A DNA stretch of 64,000 bases from Streptomyces coryli (lineage in GTDB: Bacteria; Actinomycetota; Actinomycetes; Streptomycetales; Streptomycetaceae), in NCBI RefSeq assembly GCF_011044975.1, contig NZ_JAAKZV010000006.1:1-64000 (forward strand), in the 5' to 3' direction. The notes beneath the pieces are model-generated. The model had not been told where the DNA came from, did no database searches, and saw only the letters and a program-made list of their open reading frames with translations. The position numbers and the translations under genes are program-made. Numbering within the stretch: position 1 is the first letter of the stretch; each line of letters starts with the position of its first letter. This document shows positions 54,946 to 63,653 of this stretch, in pieces.

Positions 54946-56115
54946 TCAGGAGGCGAACGGGTTGGGCGTGGGCGGCTCGGCCGGCGGCTGCGGGCTGCTG
55001 GTCGCGGGGATGCCCGGCCGCAGCAGCATCAGGTCCATCCCGAAGCTCGGCCGGCCGAACGCCGCCGGGATCCGCGGCTGGTCGCTGTGGACCTCCTCGG
55101 CCCCCGCGTCGGCGATCATCTTCGCCAGCCCGTTGCGCGCGTACTTGCGCGTGATCAGCAGCCGGATCGTGTCCTGGTCGGGGAACTCCACGCTGCTCCG
55201 GTCCGGCAGCGTCAGCCGCAGCTGCTCGCCGGTCCTGTTCTGGTAGGTCACCTTCACCAGCACCGACCGGTCGTCCTCCACGAAGGGCGTGAACGACACG
55301 TGGTCCATGTTGATGTGCAGGTCGGTGAAGTGCATGACCGCGCTGGTCACGAACTCCCCGAAGCGCGGGCTGGCCTGATACTCCTGCGCCGCGGCCTGCG
55401 CGCTCTCCTCGTCGAGGCCGCCGGTGCTCGCCACCTCCAGCAGGAAGCGGTCCTGCGGCCGTACGAGCTCCTTGAGCAGCAGCTCCAGCAGCCCGGTGTC
55501 GTCCTCGAAGTTGGCGAGGGTGTTGCCCAGCAGCGAGTAGAGCACCGGCTCGTCGCCGACCAGGTGCTCGACCAGCCGGCGCAGCTCGATCGCGTTCCGC
55601 GCGGTGGAGAAGTCCAGCTGCACCGGGACGACCTGGTCCAGTGAGATGCCGGTGCCGCGCAGCGACTCGCGCTGGCCGAGCCGCAGCATCTCCGGGCTGA
55701 TGTCCACGGGCAGAAAGCGCAAGTCCGGGTTGTGCGGGAGCAGCCGGTCCAGAATGGTCCGGTCCTTATGGCCGGTTCCCGTCCCCAGGCTCACATAGTG
55801 AAAGCGCTCCCCGTTCTGGCCGAGTTCGATGCGCGACCAGCGGCCATGGAAGTTCTCGATGCTTTCCCGCATGACCGGATAGAACAGGTCCGAGCAGGCA
55901 TGCACCCAGGCGACCGTCGATTCCACGCCCCAGTACGAGAAGCCGGAGGAAATGCGCTTGCCGTCGCCGGAGTCGGAGAAGGGCAGGTGCAGTTCGCCGG
56001 ACAGCTGCGAGAACTTCTGCGACTGATCCTCGCCGACCAGGCACAGCGTCCACTTCGTCCCCGGACCGGTCAGCGCCCCCGCCAGGTCCTGGATCGCACT
56101 GCTGCCCGTGGCCAT
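54946..56115 (-). CDS. EgtD-like SAM-dependent methyltransferase (histidine N-methyltransferase family)
   Basis: A 389-residue protein. SAM-binding motif I is YVSLGTGTGHKDRTILDRLL, followed by LPVDISPEMLRLGQRE and LLGNTLANFEDD, the order seen in the EgtD/DUF2260 methyltransferases that trimethylate histidine in ergothioneine synthesis. No EgtB or EgtC gene is adjacent and the C-terminus is longer and Pro-rich, so another substrate is likely. ATG 56115 gives the short N-terminus; the frame continues to 56178. Three 23-bp repeats lie about 105 nt upstream. It is coupled to the membrane protein gene downstream. Confidence 0.75.
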   Translation of the reverse strand: MATGSSAIQDLAGALTGPGTKWTLCLVGEDQSQKFSQLSGELHLPFSDSGDGKRISSGFSYWGVESTVAWVHACSDLFYPVMRESIENFHGRWSRIELGQNGERFHYVSLGTGTGHKDRTILDRLLPHNPDLRFLPVDISPEMLRLGQRESLRGTGISLDQVVPVQLDFSTARNAIELRRLVEHLVGDEPVLYSLLGNTLANFEDDTGLLELLLKELVRPQDRFLLEVASTGGLDEESAQAAAQEYQASPRFGEFVTSAVMHFTDLHINMDHVSFTPFVEDDRSVLVKVTYQNRTGEQLRLTLPDRSSVEFPDQDTIRLLITRKYARNGLAKMIADAGAEEVHSDQPRIPAAFGRPSFGMDLMLLRPGIPATSSPQPPAEPPTPNPFAS

Positions 56116-56220
56116 GGAGGCGCCCCCCGCGTGTTCGTCCCGAAGTCCCGTGCCGCGCCAGGTCATTGACGCGCGCAATCACCTGAGCCGACGCTACATC
56201 GTCACATCTGACGAGGGGTC

Positions 56221-56284
56221 GGAACAAGACGGATCATGGGGCCGGAACAAGACGGATCATGCTGCGGGAACAAGACGGATCATG
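56221..56284. repeat. Three 23-bp direct repeats between divergently used genes
   Basis: The 18-bp core GGAACAAGACGGATCATG occurs identically at 56221-56238, 56244-56261 and 56267-56284, with 5-nt variable spacers, so the period is exactly 23 bp, close to two helical turns. The last copy overlaps the 3' end of the upstream membrane protein gene (stop at 56280). The array lies upstream of the methyltransferase gene and fits an iteron-like regulator site. Confidence 0.92.
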
Positions 56285-56711
56285 CCTCGGACATCACCGT
56301 CCGCGCCGGCCTCCCACGCGCCTGCGCCCGCTGGGACCGCCGCTGCCTGCGCCGCTCCCGGCGCAGCCGGCGCGCCGCGCTGCTCGGGCTGGAGATGACG
56401 CCGTTCCGCTGGTTCCACACCTGCCGGGTCACCCAGACGTCCAGCACCCCCCATGTGGCGGCGACGGTGCTCACCACGGAGGTCAGCAGCGCGGGGAAGG
56501 CGAACCACGATCCGGCGAGCGTGCACAGCACGGCGACCATGCCCAGCACCATCGTCACGGACACGATGATCACGGCACGCACCGCCGCGTTACGCACCGG
56601 ATCGGGCAGCCGCGGGGTGCCCACGGGCTCGTCCACCCACAACTGGTCCCGCTCCTCGTACTCCTCATACTCCTCGTACGGTATTGCTTCAGCCATCTCT
56701 CTACCGGACAT
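56280..56711 (-). CDS. Two-helix membrane protein with acidic N-terminus
   Basis: A 143-residue protein. An acidic, Tyr/Glu-rich N-terminus (EEYEEYEERD) is followed by two hydrophobic segments (about 47-68 and 74-96) and a very basic Arg/Gln tail. ATG 56711 has GGAG 6 nt upstream; a longer frame to 56882 crosses the conservon promoter region and is unlikely. Its stop lies in the third 23-bp repeat. Function unknown. Confidence 0.65.
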   Translation of the reverse strand: MSGREMAEAIPYEEYEEYEERDQLWVDEPVGTPRLPDPVRNAAVRAVIIVSVTMVLGMVAVLCTLAGSWFAFPALLTSVVSTVAATWGVLDVWVTRQVWNQRNGVISSPSSAARRLRRERRRQRRSQRAQARGRPARTVMSEA

Positions 56712-56880
56712 ACCCACTCCTGTTCCCCCGCCAGGCCCGGACAAAAGCACCCAGCTCGCAGCGTTCATACGTTCCAACGTCCGGACGGGGCTACGAGTTG
56801 CATGGGACCAAGTAGTAGGCTCGCGCCGTTTACGGGGGGAGGCAGCAATGCCCGTGTGCAATCGGTGACCTGGGGAGTCC

Positions 56881-59301
56881 ATGCGTTTTCACGGGAAGTC
56901 CATTCGGCGCACCATGGTGGCGCTGCTGATAGTGCCGTTCGCGGCGCTGTCGTGTATCTGGCTGCTCACCACCGTGCTGTCGGCGCGGGACGCCGCGCGG
57001 CTCTCCTCGCTCAGTCCGGTGGTCGACGATCTGTCCGGGCCCGCGCAGGAGGCCCTGTGGGCGGTGCAGGACGAACGCCGGGCGGCGATCGTCTTTCTCG
57101 CCGACCCCCGCGCGCCCGGCGCCGAGGACAGACGGCTCGATGCCGAGCGCCGGGCCACCGCCGCGGTGGACGTGTTCCGCTCCAACGCCGCCGGGCAGGG
57201 GCTGCGCGACGACCTCGGTACCGGCTCCGAGAAGCGGCTGGACGAGGCGCTGGCAGCGCTCGACCGGCTCTCCTCCGTCCGCCGGGACGTCGAGACCCAG
57301 TCCCTCACCCGCAGCGCGGCACTGCAGGAGTACAACGGCGTGGTCGACCCGGGCTTCGGCTTCCTGTCCGCCGTGCACGACGTGGGCAATGTCGACCTCG
57401 ACCGCCGCGGCCGCGCCATCACCCAGATCGTCCGCGCGCACGAGTCCATATCCCGCGAGGACGCCCTCTTCGCCGGCGCCCTGACCGCCGGCAGCATGAC
57501 GCAGCGCGACATGCGCACCTTCACCGAGCTGGTGGCCGAGCGCCGCACCCTGTACAGCGCGAACCTGTCGGAGCTCCCGGAGACCGACCGCCGCGCGCTC
57601 GCGGCCTACTGGAAGGGCGCCGCCGCCGAGAACCTCACCGCCCTCGAGACCGCGGCGGTCGGGGCCGGCGCCGAATCCGCGCCCCGCGCCACCACCCCGG
57701 AGAAGTGGGCGACCGCGACGGAAGCGGTGTTCAACGGCACCGACAAGCTCACCGTCGGCGCCTTCCACTCCTACGAGGCCCGCGTCGACACCCTCGCGGG
57801 CCGCGCCGTCACCGAGGCCGCCGTCACCGGCGTGCTCGGCCTGCTGGCGCTCGCCGTCTCGGTGATCGTGCCGATGCGCATCGGCCGCCGCCTGGTCCGC
57901 GACCTGACCGCGCTCCGTAAGGACGCCCAGAACGCCGCCGACGTGCGGCTGCCCAGCCTGCTGCGGCGGCTGGCCGCGGGCGAGCAGGTGGACGTCGAGG
58001 CCGAGACGCCGCGGCGGCGCTACGGCGAGGGCGAGATCGGCGCCGTCGGGCAGGCCGTCGGCACCCTGCAGCGGGCCGCGGTGACGTCCGCGGTCAAGCA
58101 GGCCGGGATGCGCCGCGACGTCTCCGACGTGTTCGTCAACATCGCCCGCCGCAGCCAGGCGCTGCTGCACCGCCAGCTCAAGCTCCTGGACACCATGGAG
58201 CGGCGCACGGCCGACAACGCCGAACTCGCCGACCTGTTCAAGCTCGACCACCTCACCACCCGCATGCGCCGGCACGCCGAGGGCCTCGTCATCCTCTCCG
58301 GCTCGGCCCCGTCGCGGCAGTGGCGCCGCCCGGTGCCGCTGCTCGACGTGGTGCGCGGCGCCATCGCGGAGGTCGAGGACTACGAACGGGTGGAGGTCGG
58401 TCCGCTGCCCGAGGCGGCGGTGCAGGGCCCGGCGGTGGCGGGCCTGATCCACCTGCTCGCGGAGCTGATCGAGAACGCGACCGTGTTCTCGCCGCCGATG
58501 TCCCCGGTCGAGGTGACCGCGGAGCTCGCGACCGGCGGGATGCACGGCGACGGCATCACGCTGCGGATCACCGACCAGGGCCTCGGGATGTCCGAGGAGA
58601 CGCTGCTGGACGCGAACCTGCGGCTGGCGGAGACCCCGGAGTTCGCGCTCGCCGACACCGACCGGCTCGGCCTGTTCGTGGTCAGCCGGCTCGCCAGCCG
58701 GCTCGGCCTGCGCGTGTGGCTGCGGCGCGCGGAGCGCGGCGGCGTCACCGCGGAGGTCGAGATGCAGCCGGCGCTGCTGGACCACTCCGAGCGGCTCCCG
58801 CCCGCCTCCACCCCCGGCGGCATGCCCCGCCGCCCGGCACCGCCGCCACCGGCGCCCGCGCCGGCCCCGCCGTCCGCCGCCGGGCTGCCGGTCCGGATGC
58901 CCGCGCAGCGCACCTCGGGCGACCTGCCGGTGCGCGGCTCCGGCAAGGCTCCCGGCCTGCCGCGGCGGCCTGATCTGTCGCCCGCGGCCGCGCCGGTACG
59001 GGTCTACGACCAGCACCAGCGCACCCGCGACGCGGCCCCCGCCGCCCAGCAGCCACAGCCCGCCGCCCAGCAGGCACAGTCCGCCGGGACCGAGCCGCGC
59101 ACCGGCCGCGCCCCGCTGCCCCGCCGGGAGCCACGCCGCGGCACCGACCGGGTGAAGGCCGCGCAAGTGCCCGCCGCGGAAACCGAGGAGCGTGACGCGG
59201 ACGAAGTGCGGAACCGGATGGCCGCCCTCCAGCGTGGTTGGAACAGGGCGCGCACAGACCACACTGATGCGGAAACGACACAGGAGGGAGAGGGCCGGTG
59301 A
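56881..59301 (+). CDS. cvnA: Conservon sensor kinase-like protein CvnA
   Basis: An 806-residue membrane protein. A first helix (about 10-34) leads to an extracellular nitrate/nitrite-sensing-like domain, and a second helix lies near 314-335. The cytoplasmic part has an ATPase domain with N-box ELIENATVFSPP, G1 DQGLGM and G2 LGLFVVSRLA. The C-terminal 200 residues are Pro/Ala/Gln-rich and disordered. CvnA proteins sit in a membrane complex with CvnB and CvnC, resembling eukaryotic GPCR/G-protein modules. GGGGAG precedes ATG 56881, and GTGA couples it to cvnB. Confidence 0.92.
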   Translation: MRFHGKSIRRTMVALLIVPFAALSCIWLLTTVLSARDAARLSSLSPVVDDLSGPAQEALWAVQDERRAAIVFLADPRAPGAEDRRLDAERRATAAVDVFRSNAAGQGLRDDLGTGSEKRLDEALAALDRLSSVRRDVETQSLTRSAALQEYNGVVDPGFGFLSAVHDVGNVDLDRRGRAITQIVRAHESISREDALFAGALTAGSMTQRDMRTFTELVAERRTLYSANLSELPETDRRALAAYWKGAAAENLTALETAAVGAGAESAPRATTPEKWATATEAVFNGTDKLTVGAFHSYEARVDTLAGRAVTEAAVTGVLGLLALAVSVIVPMRIGRRLVRDLTALRKDAQNAADVRLPSLLRRLAAGEQVDVEAETPRRRYGEGEIGAVGQAVGTLQRAAVTSAVKQAGMRRDVSDVFVNIARRSQALLHRQLKLLDTMERRTADNAELADLFKLDHLTTRMRRHAEGLVILSGSAPSRQWRRPVPLLDVVRGAIAEVEDYERVEVGPLPEAAVQGPAVAGLIHLLAELIENATVFSPPMSPVEVTAELATGGMHGDGITLRITDQGLGMSEETLLDANLRLAETPEFALADTDRLGLFVVSRLASRLGLRVWLRRAERGGVTAEVEMQPALLDHSERLPPASTPGGMPRRPAPPPPAPAPAPPSAAGLPVRMPAQRTSGDLPVRGSGKAPGLPRRPDLSPAAAPVRVYDQHQRTRDAAPAAQQPQPAAQQAQSAGTEPRTGRAPLPRREPRRGTDRVKAAQVPAAETEERDADEVRNRMAALQRGWNRARTDHTDAETTQEGEGR

Positions 59302-59735
59302 ACGCGTACGAATCCCTGGCACGCAGTCAGCAGCCGGGGTCGGAGCGGCTCAACTGGCTGCTCGACGATCTCGTTGAGCGGGTGGCCAGCGTCCGGATGG
59401 CCCTGGTGGTGTCCGGCGACGGCCTCGCCATGGGCGTCTCGCAGGGCGTGGAGCGGGAGGACGCCGAGCATCTCGCGGCGCTGGCCTCCGGCTTCCACGG
59501 CCTCGCGAAGGGCGTCGGGGCCCGCTTCGACGCCGGCGCGGTCCGGCAGACGGTGGTGGAGCTCGACGAGCTGTTCTTCTTCGTCACCACGGCCGGCGAC
59601 GGCAGCTGCCTCGCGGTGCTCGCCGAGGCGGACGCGGACATCGGCCAGATCGCGTACGAAATGACCCTCCTGGTCAAGCGCGTCGGCGACCACCTCGCCG
59701 CGGGACGGCGGGACGGCGGGACCGCCGGCGGGTAA
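59298..59735 (+). CDS. cvnB: Roadblock/LC7 protein CvnB
   Basis: A 145-residue roadblock/LC7-domain protein: LNWLLDDLVERVASVRMALVVSGDG start, LAALASGFHGLAKG middle and TTAGDGSCLAVLAEADADIG. In conservons, CvnB binds the kinase-like CvnA and the GTPase CvnD. The GTG start overlaps the cvnA stop (GTGA, 59298-59301). Confidence 0.93.
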   Translation: MNAYESLARSQQPGSERLNWLLDDLVERVASVRMALVVSGDGLAMGVSQGVEREDAEHLAALASGFHGLAKGVGARFDAGAVRQTVVELDELFFFVTTAGDGSCLAVLAEADADIGQIAYEMTLLVKRVGDHLAAGRRDGGTAGG

Positions 59736-59738
59736 CCG

Positions 59739-60167
59739 ATGCCCCAAGCCGACAGCTGGTACGACGACGAGGCCGGCCCGGTCGTCCGCCCGTACGCGAT
59801 GACCAGGGGCCGTTTCAGCAGCGCTCCCGACCCGTCCCTGGACGAGCGCGTGGAGACGGTGCCGGACGCCTCGCCGCCGGAAGGGCTCGCTCCGGAACAT
59901 CACCGGATCCGCGAGCTGTGCGCCGCCGGGCCGCGCTCCGCGCGCGGCATGGCGGCGGCGCTCGACCTGCCCGCGGTGGTGGTCCGGGTGCTCGTCACGG
60001 ACCTGCTGACGGCGGGCATGCTGCGTACCACCGACGCCGAGCCGGACGCCGCGACCCGGGCCGCCGAAGCCGCCGCCTCCGAGGAGGCGGCGGCGGTCGC
60101 CATGGGCGCGGCGGAGGTCGACGAGTCGCTGCTCCGCCAGGTGATCGAGGGCCTCAAGGCCCTGTGA
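59739..60167 (+). CDS. cvnC: DUF742 protein CvnC
   Basis: A 142-residue DUF742 protein with the core HHRIRELCAAGPRSARGMAAALDLPAVVVRVLVTDLLTAGML (quoted in parts, about 54-95), a winged-helix-like fold. CvnC normally lies between CvnB and the GTPase CvnD. Here no cvnD follows: the next gene is glpK on the opposite strand after 21 nt. The C-terminus ends in the family's usual LRQVIEGLKAL helix, so CvnC itself is complete. Confidence 0.9.
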   Translation: MPQADSWYDDEAGPVVRPYAMTRGRFSSAPDPSLDERVETVPDASPPEGLAPEHHRIRELCAAGPRSARGMAAALDLPAVVVRVLVTDLLTAGMLRTTDAEPDAATRAAEAAASEEAAAVAMGAAEVDESLLRQVIEGLKAL

Positions 60168-60188
60168 GCCGGACCTGCCGGAGCGGGG

Positions 60189-61700
60189 TTACGAGCCCTC
60201 GCCCTCCTCCCAGGCGAAGGTGCGCTCCACCGCCTTCTTCCAGTTGGCGTACTCGCGGTCGCGGGTCTGCGCCTCCATCCGCGGCGTCCACTCCTGGTCC
60301 TTCTTCCAGTGCGCCTTGAGCTCGTCGGTGCTCTGCCACACGCCGGTGGCCAGGCCCGCGGCGTAGGCGGCGCCGAGACAGGTGGTCTCGGAGACCACCG
60401 GGCGGATCACCGGCACGCCGAGGACGTCGGACTGGTGCTGCATCAGCAGGTTGTTGACGGTCATGCCGCCGTCCACCCGCAGATCGGTGATCTGCACGCC
60501 GGAGTCCTGGTACATGGCGTCGACGACCTCGCGGGTCTGCCAGCTCGTCGCCTCCAGCACCGCGCGCGCGAGGTGCGCCTTGGTCACGTACCGGGTCAGG
60601 CCGGTGATCACGCCGCGGGCGTCGGAGCGCCAGTACGGCGCGAACAGGCCGGAGAACGCCGGGACGATGTACGCGCCGCCGTTGTCCTCCACGCTCGCCG
60701 CGAGCGGCTCGATGTCCTCGGCGTTCTGGATGATGCCGAGCTGGTCGCGGAACCACTGCACCAGCGCGCCGGTGATCGCGATGGAGCCCTCGAGACAGTA
60801 GACCGGCGCCTCGCTGCCGATCTGGTAGCCGACCGTGGTGATCAGGCCGGACTTCGAGGGGACGGGCCGGGTGCCGGTGTTCAGCAGCAGGAAGCTGCCG
60901 GTGCCGTATGTGTTCTTCGCCTCGCCGGGCTCGTAACAGGTCTGCCCGAAGATCGCCGCCTGCTGGTCGCCCAGCGCGGAGGCCACCGGCACGCCTGCCA
61001 GCTGGCCCGTGCAGGTGCCGTACGCCTCGGCCGACGGGCGGATCTCCGGCAGCATCGCCTCCGGGATGCCGAGCGCGCTGAGGATGGCCGGATCCCACTG
61101 GTGCGACTCGATGTTCATCAGCAGCGTGCGGGAGGCGTTGGTGATGTCGGTGACGTGCCGGCCGCCGTCGACGCCGCCGGTGAGGTTCCAGATCAGCCAG
61201 GAGTCCATGGTGCCGAAGGCGATCTCGCCGTTCTGCGCGCGGGCGCGCAGGCCCGGCACGTTCTCCAGCAGCCAGGCGGCCTTGGGTCCGGAGAAGTACG
61301 TGGCCAGCGGCAGGCCCGTCTTGTCGCGGAAGCGGTCCTGGCCGTGTTCGGCGCCGAGCTCGTTGCAGAGCGCCGCGGTACGGGTGTCCTGCCAGACGAT
61401 GGCGTTGTGCACCGGCTTGCCGGTGGCCTTGTCCCACAGGACCGTGGTTTCGCGCTGGTTGGTGATGCCGACGGCGCTGAGCTCGTCGGCGCGCAGGCCC
61501 GCCTTGGCGAGTGCGCCGGCCACCACGGCCTGGGTCTTGGACCAGATCTCGGTGGCGTCGTGCTCCACCCAGCCCGGCTTCGGGAAGATCTGGCGGTGCT
61601 CGCGCTGGTCGACGGCGACGATGCCGCCGGCCTCGTTGAAGATGATGCAGCGGCTCGAAGTGGTTCCCTGGTCGATTGCGGCTACGTACTTGTCGTTCAT
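60189..61700 (-). CDS. glpK: Glycerol kinase
   Basis: A 503-residue FGGY-family kinase that phosphorylates glycerol to glycerol-3-phosphate with ATP. Clear markers: [63 protein letters not shown], and the C-terminal [15 protein letters not shown]. Length is typical. No glpF, glpD or gylR-type regulator is adjacent, so this is probably a stand-alone copy. ATG 61700 has GGGGG upstream. It is convergent with cvnC. Confidence 0.96.
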   Translation of the reverse strand: MNDKYVAAIDQGTTSSRCIIFNEAGGIVAVDQREHRQIFPKPGWVEHDATEIWSKTQAVVAGALAKAGLRADELSAVGITNQRETTVLWDKATGKPVHNAIVWQDTRTAALCNELGAEHGQDRFRDKTGLPLATYFSGPKAAWLLENVPGLRARAQNGEIAFGTMDSWLIWNLTGGVDGGRHVTDITNASRTLLMNIESHQWDPAILSALGIPEAMLPEIRPSAEAYGTCTGQLAGVPVASALGDQQAAIFGQTCYEPGEAKNTYGTGSFLLLNTGTRPVPSKSGLITTVGYQIGSEAPVYCLEGSIAITGALVQWFRDQLGIIQNAEDIEPLAASVEDNGGAYIVPAFSGLFAPYWRSDARGVITGLTRYVTKAHLARAVLEATSWQTREVVDAMYQDSGVQITDLRVDGGMTVNNLLMQHQSDVLGVPVIRPVVSETTCLGAAYAAGLATGVWQSTDELKAHWKKDQEWTPRMEAQTRDREYANWKKAVERTFAWEEGEGS

Positions 61701-61871
61701 GCTTGCCCCCAGGTAGCTGGATGCGCGGCGACGTTCGACGACGTGCGGACCGGGCCGTCGCCAGTGGCGGCAGATCGCCGGAGGGGAACCGACGGCTCCA
61801 CGCTACGGGGGCCGTCTGGCGGCGCTGCCAGCTGACATCGCGCAGTTTTCACCGGGGGTGTGAGGGCGTCA

Positions 61872-61912
61872 AGACGGTGGACACGAAGGGTTGTTGTGTA
61901 TGTCCACCGTCT
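61872..61912. terminator. 12-bp inverted repeat, likely terminator after the Ltp2-like gene
   Basis: Perfect arms AGACGGTGGACA (61872-61883) and TGTCCACCGTCT (61901-61912) with a 17-nt AT-richer loop. On the minus strand it lies 15 nt past the Ltp2-like gene stop. No T-run follows, so it could instead be an operator for glpK, whose start is 171 nt away. Confidence 0.5.
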
Positions 61913-61927
61913 CGCGGCAGGGGCGGC

Positions 61928-63109
61928 TCAGCGGACGGCGACCACCGACGAGCCGTGGCCGAATAGCCCCTGGTTGGCGGTGATGCCGGTACGCGCCCCC
62001 GGCACCTGGCGGCCGCCGGCCTGCCCGCGCAGCTGCCAGGTCAGCTCGCAGACCTGCGCGATGGCCTGAGCGGGCACCGCCTCGCCGAAGGACGCCAGAC
62101 CGCCACTGGGGTTGACCGGAATCCGGCCGCCGAGCGCGGTGTCGCCGGCCCGCAGCAGCTTCGCCCCCTCACCCTCGGCGGCGAGGCCCAGCGCCTCGTA
62201 CCAGTCGAGCTCCAGGGCGGTGGACAGGTCGTACACCTCGGCGGTGTCTACGTCGTCGGGGCCGAGCCCGGCCTGCTCGTACGCCGCCTGCGCCAGCTGG
62301 GCGCGGAAGGCGGTCGCGCCCGCGCCGTCCGCGTCGGTGGCGATGTCGGGGAAGTCGAGGTCGGAGCGCGGGTAGGCGGGGGTGCGGGTGGAGACGGCCC
62401 GGATCCGCACCGGCTTGTCGGCGCCGTGCCGGCGGGCGAAGTCGAGGCTGGTCAGGACCAGGGCGGCGGCGCCGTCGGAGGTGGCGCAGATGTCGAGCAG
62501 CCGCAGCGGGTCGGCGACGACGGCGGAGGCGGCCACCTCGGAGGCGTCGACGGCCTTGGGATAGCGGGCGTTGGGGTTCTGCGCGCCGGCTGCGGCGTTC
62601 TTGACCTTCACCTGCGCGAAGTCGTCGACTGTGTCGCCGTACAGGGCCATCCGGCGGCGGGCGTAGAGGGCGAAGTAGGCGGGGTTGGTGGCGCCCAGGA
62701 GGCGGAAGCGCACCCAGTCGGGGTCGTCGGGGCGCTCGCCGGCGTTCGGGGCGAAGAAGCCCTTGGGGGCCGACTCGGCGCCGATCACGAGCGCGACCTC
62801 GCAGTCCCCGGCGAGGATCTGGTCGCGGGCGGCGGCGATGGCCTGGGAGCCGGAGGCGCAGGCGGCGTAGACGGTGGTGACGCGGGTGGCGTTGAGGCCC
62901 ATGGCGCGGGCGAAGGTGGAACCCGCGACGTAGCCGGGATAGCCGCAGCGGACCGACCCCGCGCCGACGACCGACTGGACGGCGTCCCAGGCGAGTCCGG
63001 CGTCGGCCAGGGCGGAGCGGGCGGCGGCGACGCCGTAACGGACGAAGCTCTGCCCCCACTTGCCCCAGGGGTGCATGGCGGCGCCGAGCACCGCGATCTC
63101 GCCGGTCAC
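61928..63109 (-). CDS. Thiolase-fold lipid-transfer protein, Ltp2-like
   Basis: A 393-residue thiolase superfamily member. Unlike the two Ltp proteins at 24 kb it keeps a cysteine at the nucleophile position (Cys84 in YAACASGSQA). NPSGGLASFGEAVPAQ and GHGSSVV are kept at the C-terminus. Ltp2-type enzymes are retro-aldolases that release propionyl-CoA from the sterol side chain with a DUF35 partner. The partner is the next gene: GTG 63109 overlaps its stop (GTGA). Role in sterol or related acyl-CoA cleavage is inference. Confidence 0.87.
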   Translation of the reverse strand: MTGEIAVLGAAMHPWGKWGQSFVRYGVAAARSALADAGLAWDAVQSVVGAGSVRCGYPGYVAGSTFARAMGLNATRVTTVYAACASGSQAIAAARDQILAGDCEVALVIGAESAPKGFFAPNAGERPDDPDWVRFRLLGATNPAYFALYARRRMALYGDTVDDFAQVKVKNAAAGAQNPNARYPKAVDASEVAASAVVADPLRLLDICATSDGAAALVLTSLDFARRHGADKPVRIRAVSTRTPAYPRSDLDFPDIATDADGAGATAFRAQLAQAAYEQAGLGPDDVDTAEVYDLSTALELDWYEALGLAAEGEGAKLLRAGDTALGGRIPVNPSGGLASFGEAVPAQAIAQVCELTWQLRGQAGGRQVPGARTGITANQGLFGHGSSVVAVR

Positions 63110-63567
63110 CGGGTTCCCTCCGTCGCGCGCTCGGGCTGCCAGTGCCAGGTGGTCAGGACGCGATCGGCGTCCTCGTGCAGCACCCCCGGCACCAGCTCCA
63201 CCGGCATGCCCACCTCGAGCTCTTCGGTGCGCACCCCGGGCACGGCCTGCCCCATGACCACGATCCGCTCCTCCTTCAGCTCCACGGCGAGCAGCGCGTA
63301 CGGCTCCCACTCCCGGTCCTGATCACGCGGATACGGGGGCGGCGGCGGGTAGCGGCAGTCGGTGTACGACCAGATGCGGCCCCGCGGCGACAGCGCCACC
63401 TCGATGAACTCGGTGCTGGTACAGCCGGGATCGCGGCAGAAGTCGTCCTCGCGCGGGAAGAACAGCGCCCCGCAGGCGGCGCACCGCGTCCCGAGCAGCC
63501 GGAAGCCGCGCGGATCGCCGTCCTCGGTGAACAGACCGGCGACGGCCGGCGTGCGGGTGGGCGCCAT
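63106..63567 (-). CDS. Zn-ribbon OB-fold (DUF35) protein, Ltp2 partner
   Basis: A 153-residue DUF35 protein. The zinc ribbon is complete: Cys29, Cys32, Cys44, Cys49 (CAACG and FCRDPGC). The OB fold follows. In mycobacteria the equivalent domain is fused to the MaoC-type hydratase ChsH2; here it is free-standing. ATG 63567 follows GGAGGG, and the copy-3 palindrome lies 20 bp upstream. Coupled by GTGA to the Ltp2-like gene, it is the first gene of that operon. Confidence 0.9.
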   Translation of the reverse strand: MAPTRTPAVAGLFTEDGDPRGFRLLGTRCAACGALFFPREDDFCRDPGCTSTEFIEVALSPRGRIWSYTDCRYPPPPPYPRDQDREWEPYALLAVELKEERIVVMGQAVPGVRTEELEVGMPVELVPGVLHEDADRVLTTWHWQPERATEGTR

Positions 63568-63586
63568 GGCTTCCCTCCAGTAGTCA

Positions 63587-63603
63587 TCTGACGGCGTGTC
63601 AGA
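63587..63603. promoter_or_regulatory. Palindromic operator TCTGAC-N5-GTCAGA, copy 3
   Basis: Perfect 6-bp arms with spacer GGCGT, 19 bp upstream of the DUF35 start codon and 50 bp upstream of the divergent VanX-like gene. It would overlap the DUF35 promoter or 5' leader, fitting repression. Same arms and spacing as at 12958 and 22056. Confidence 0.75.
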
Positions 63604-63653
63604 AAGTCTGCTGCCTTACGGATACAGCCGGGGGAGTGATAAAGGAAGGGGCC

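Noticed and set aside
56207-56223. Fourth copy of the TCTGAC palindrome
   Set aside because: One arm has a mismatch (GTCGGA) and the neighbouring gene is not an acyl-CoA gene; kept only as a weak note.
56221-56284. Possible CRISPR array
   Set aside because: Only three units with 5-nt spacers and no cas genes nearby.
12958-63603. KstR-type operators for the sterol-like genes
   Set aside because: The shared palindrome does not fit the AAC-N2-GTT core of KstR sites.
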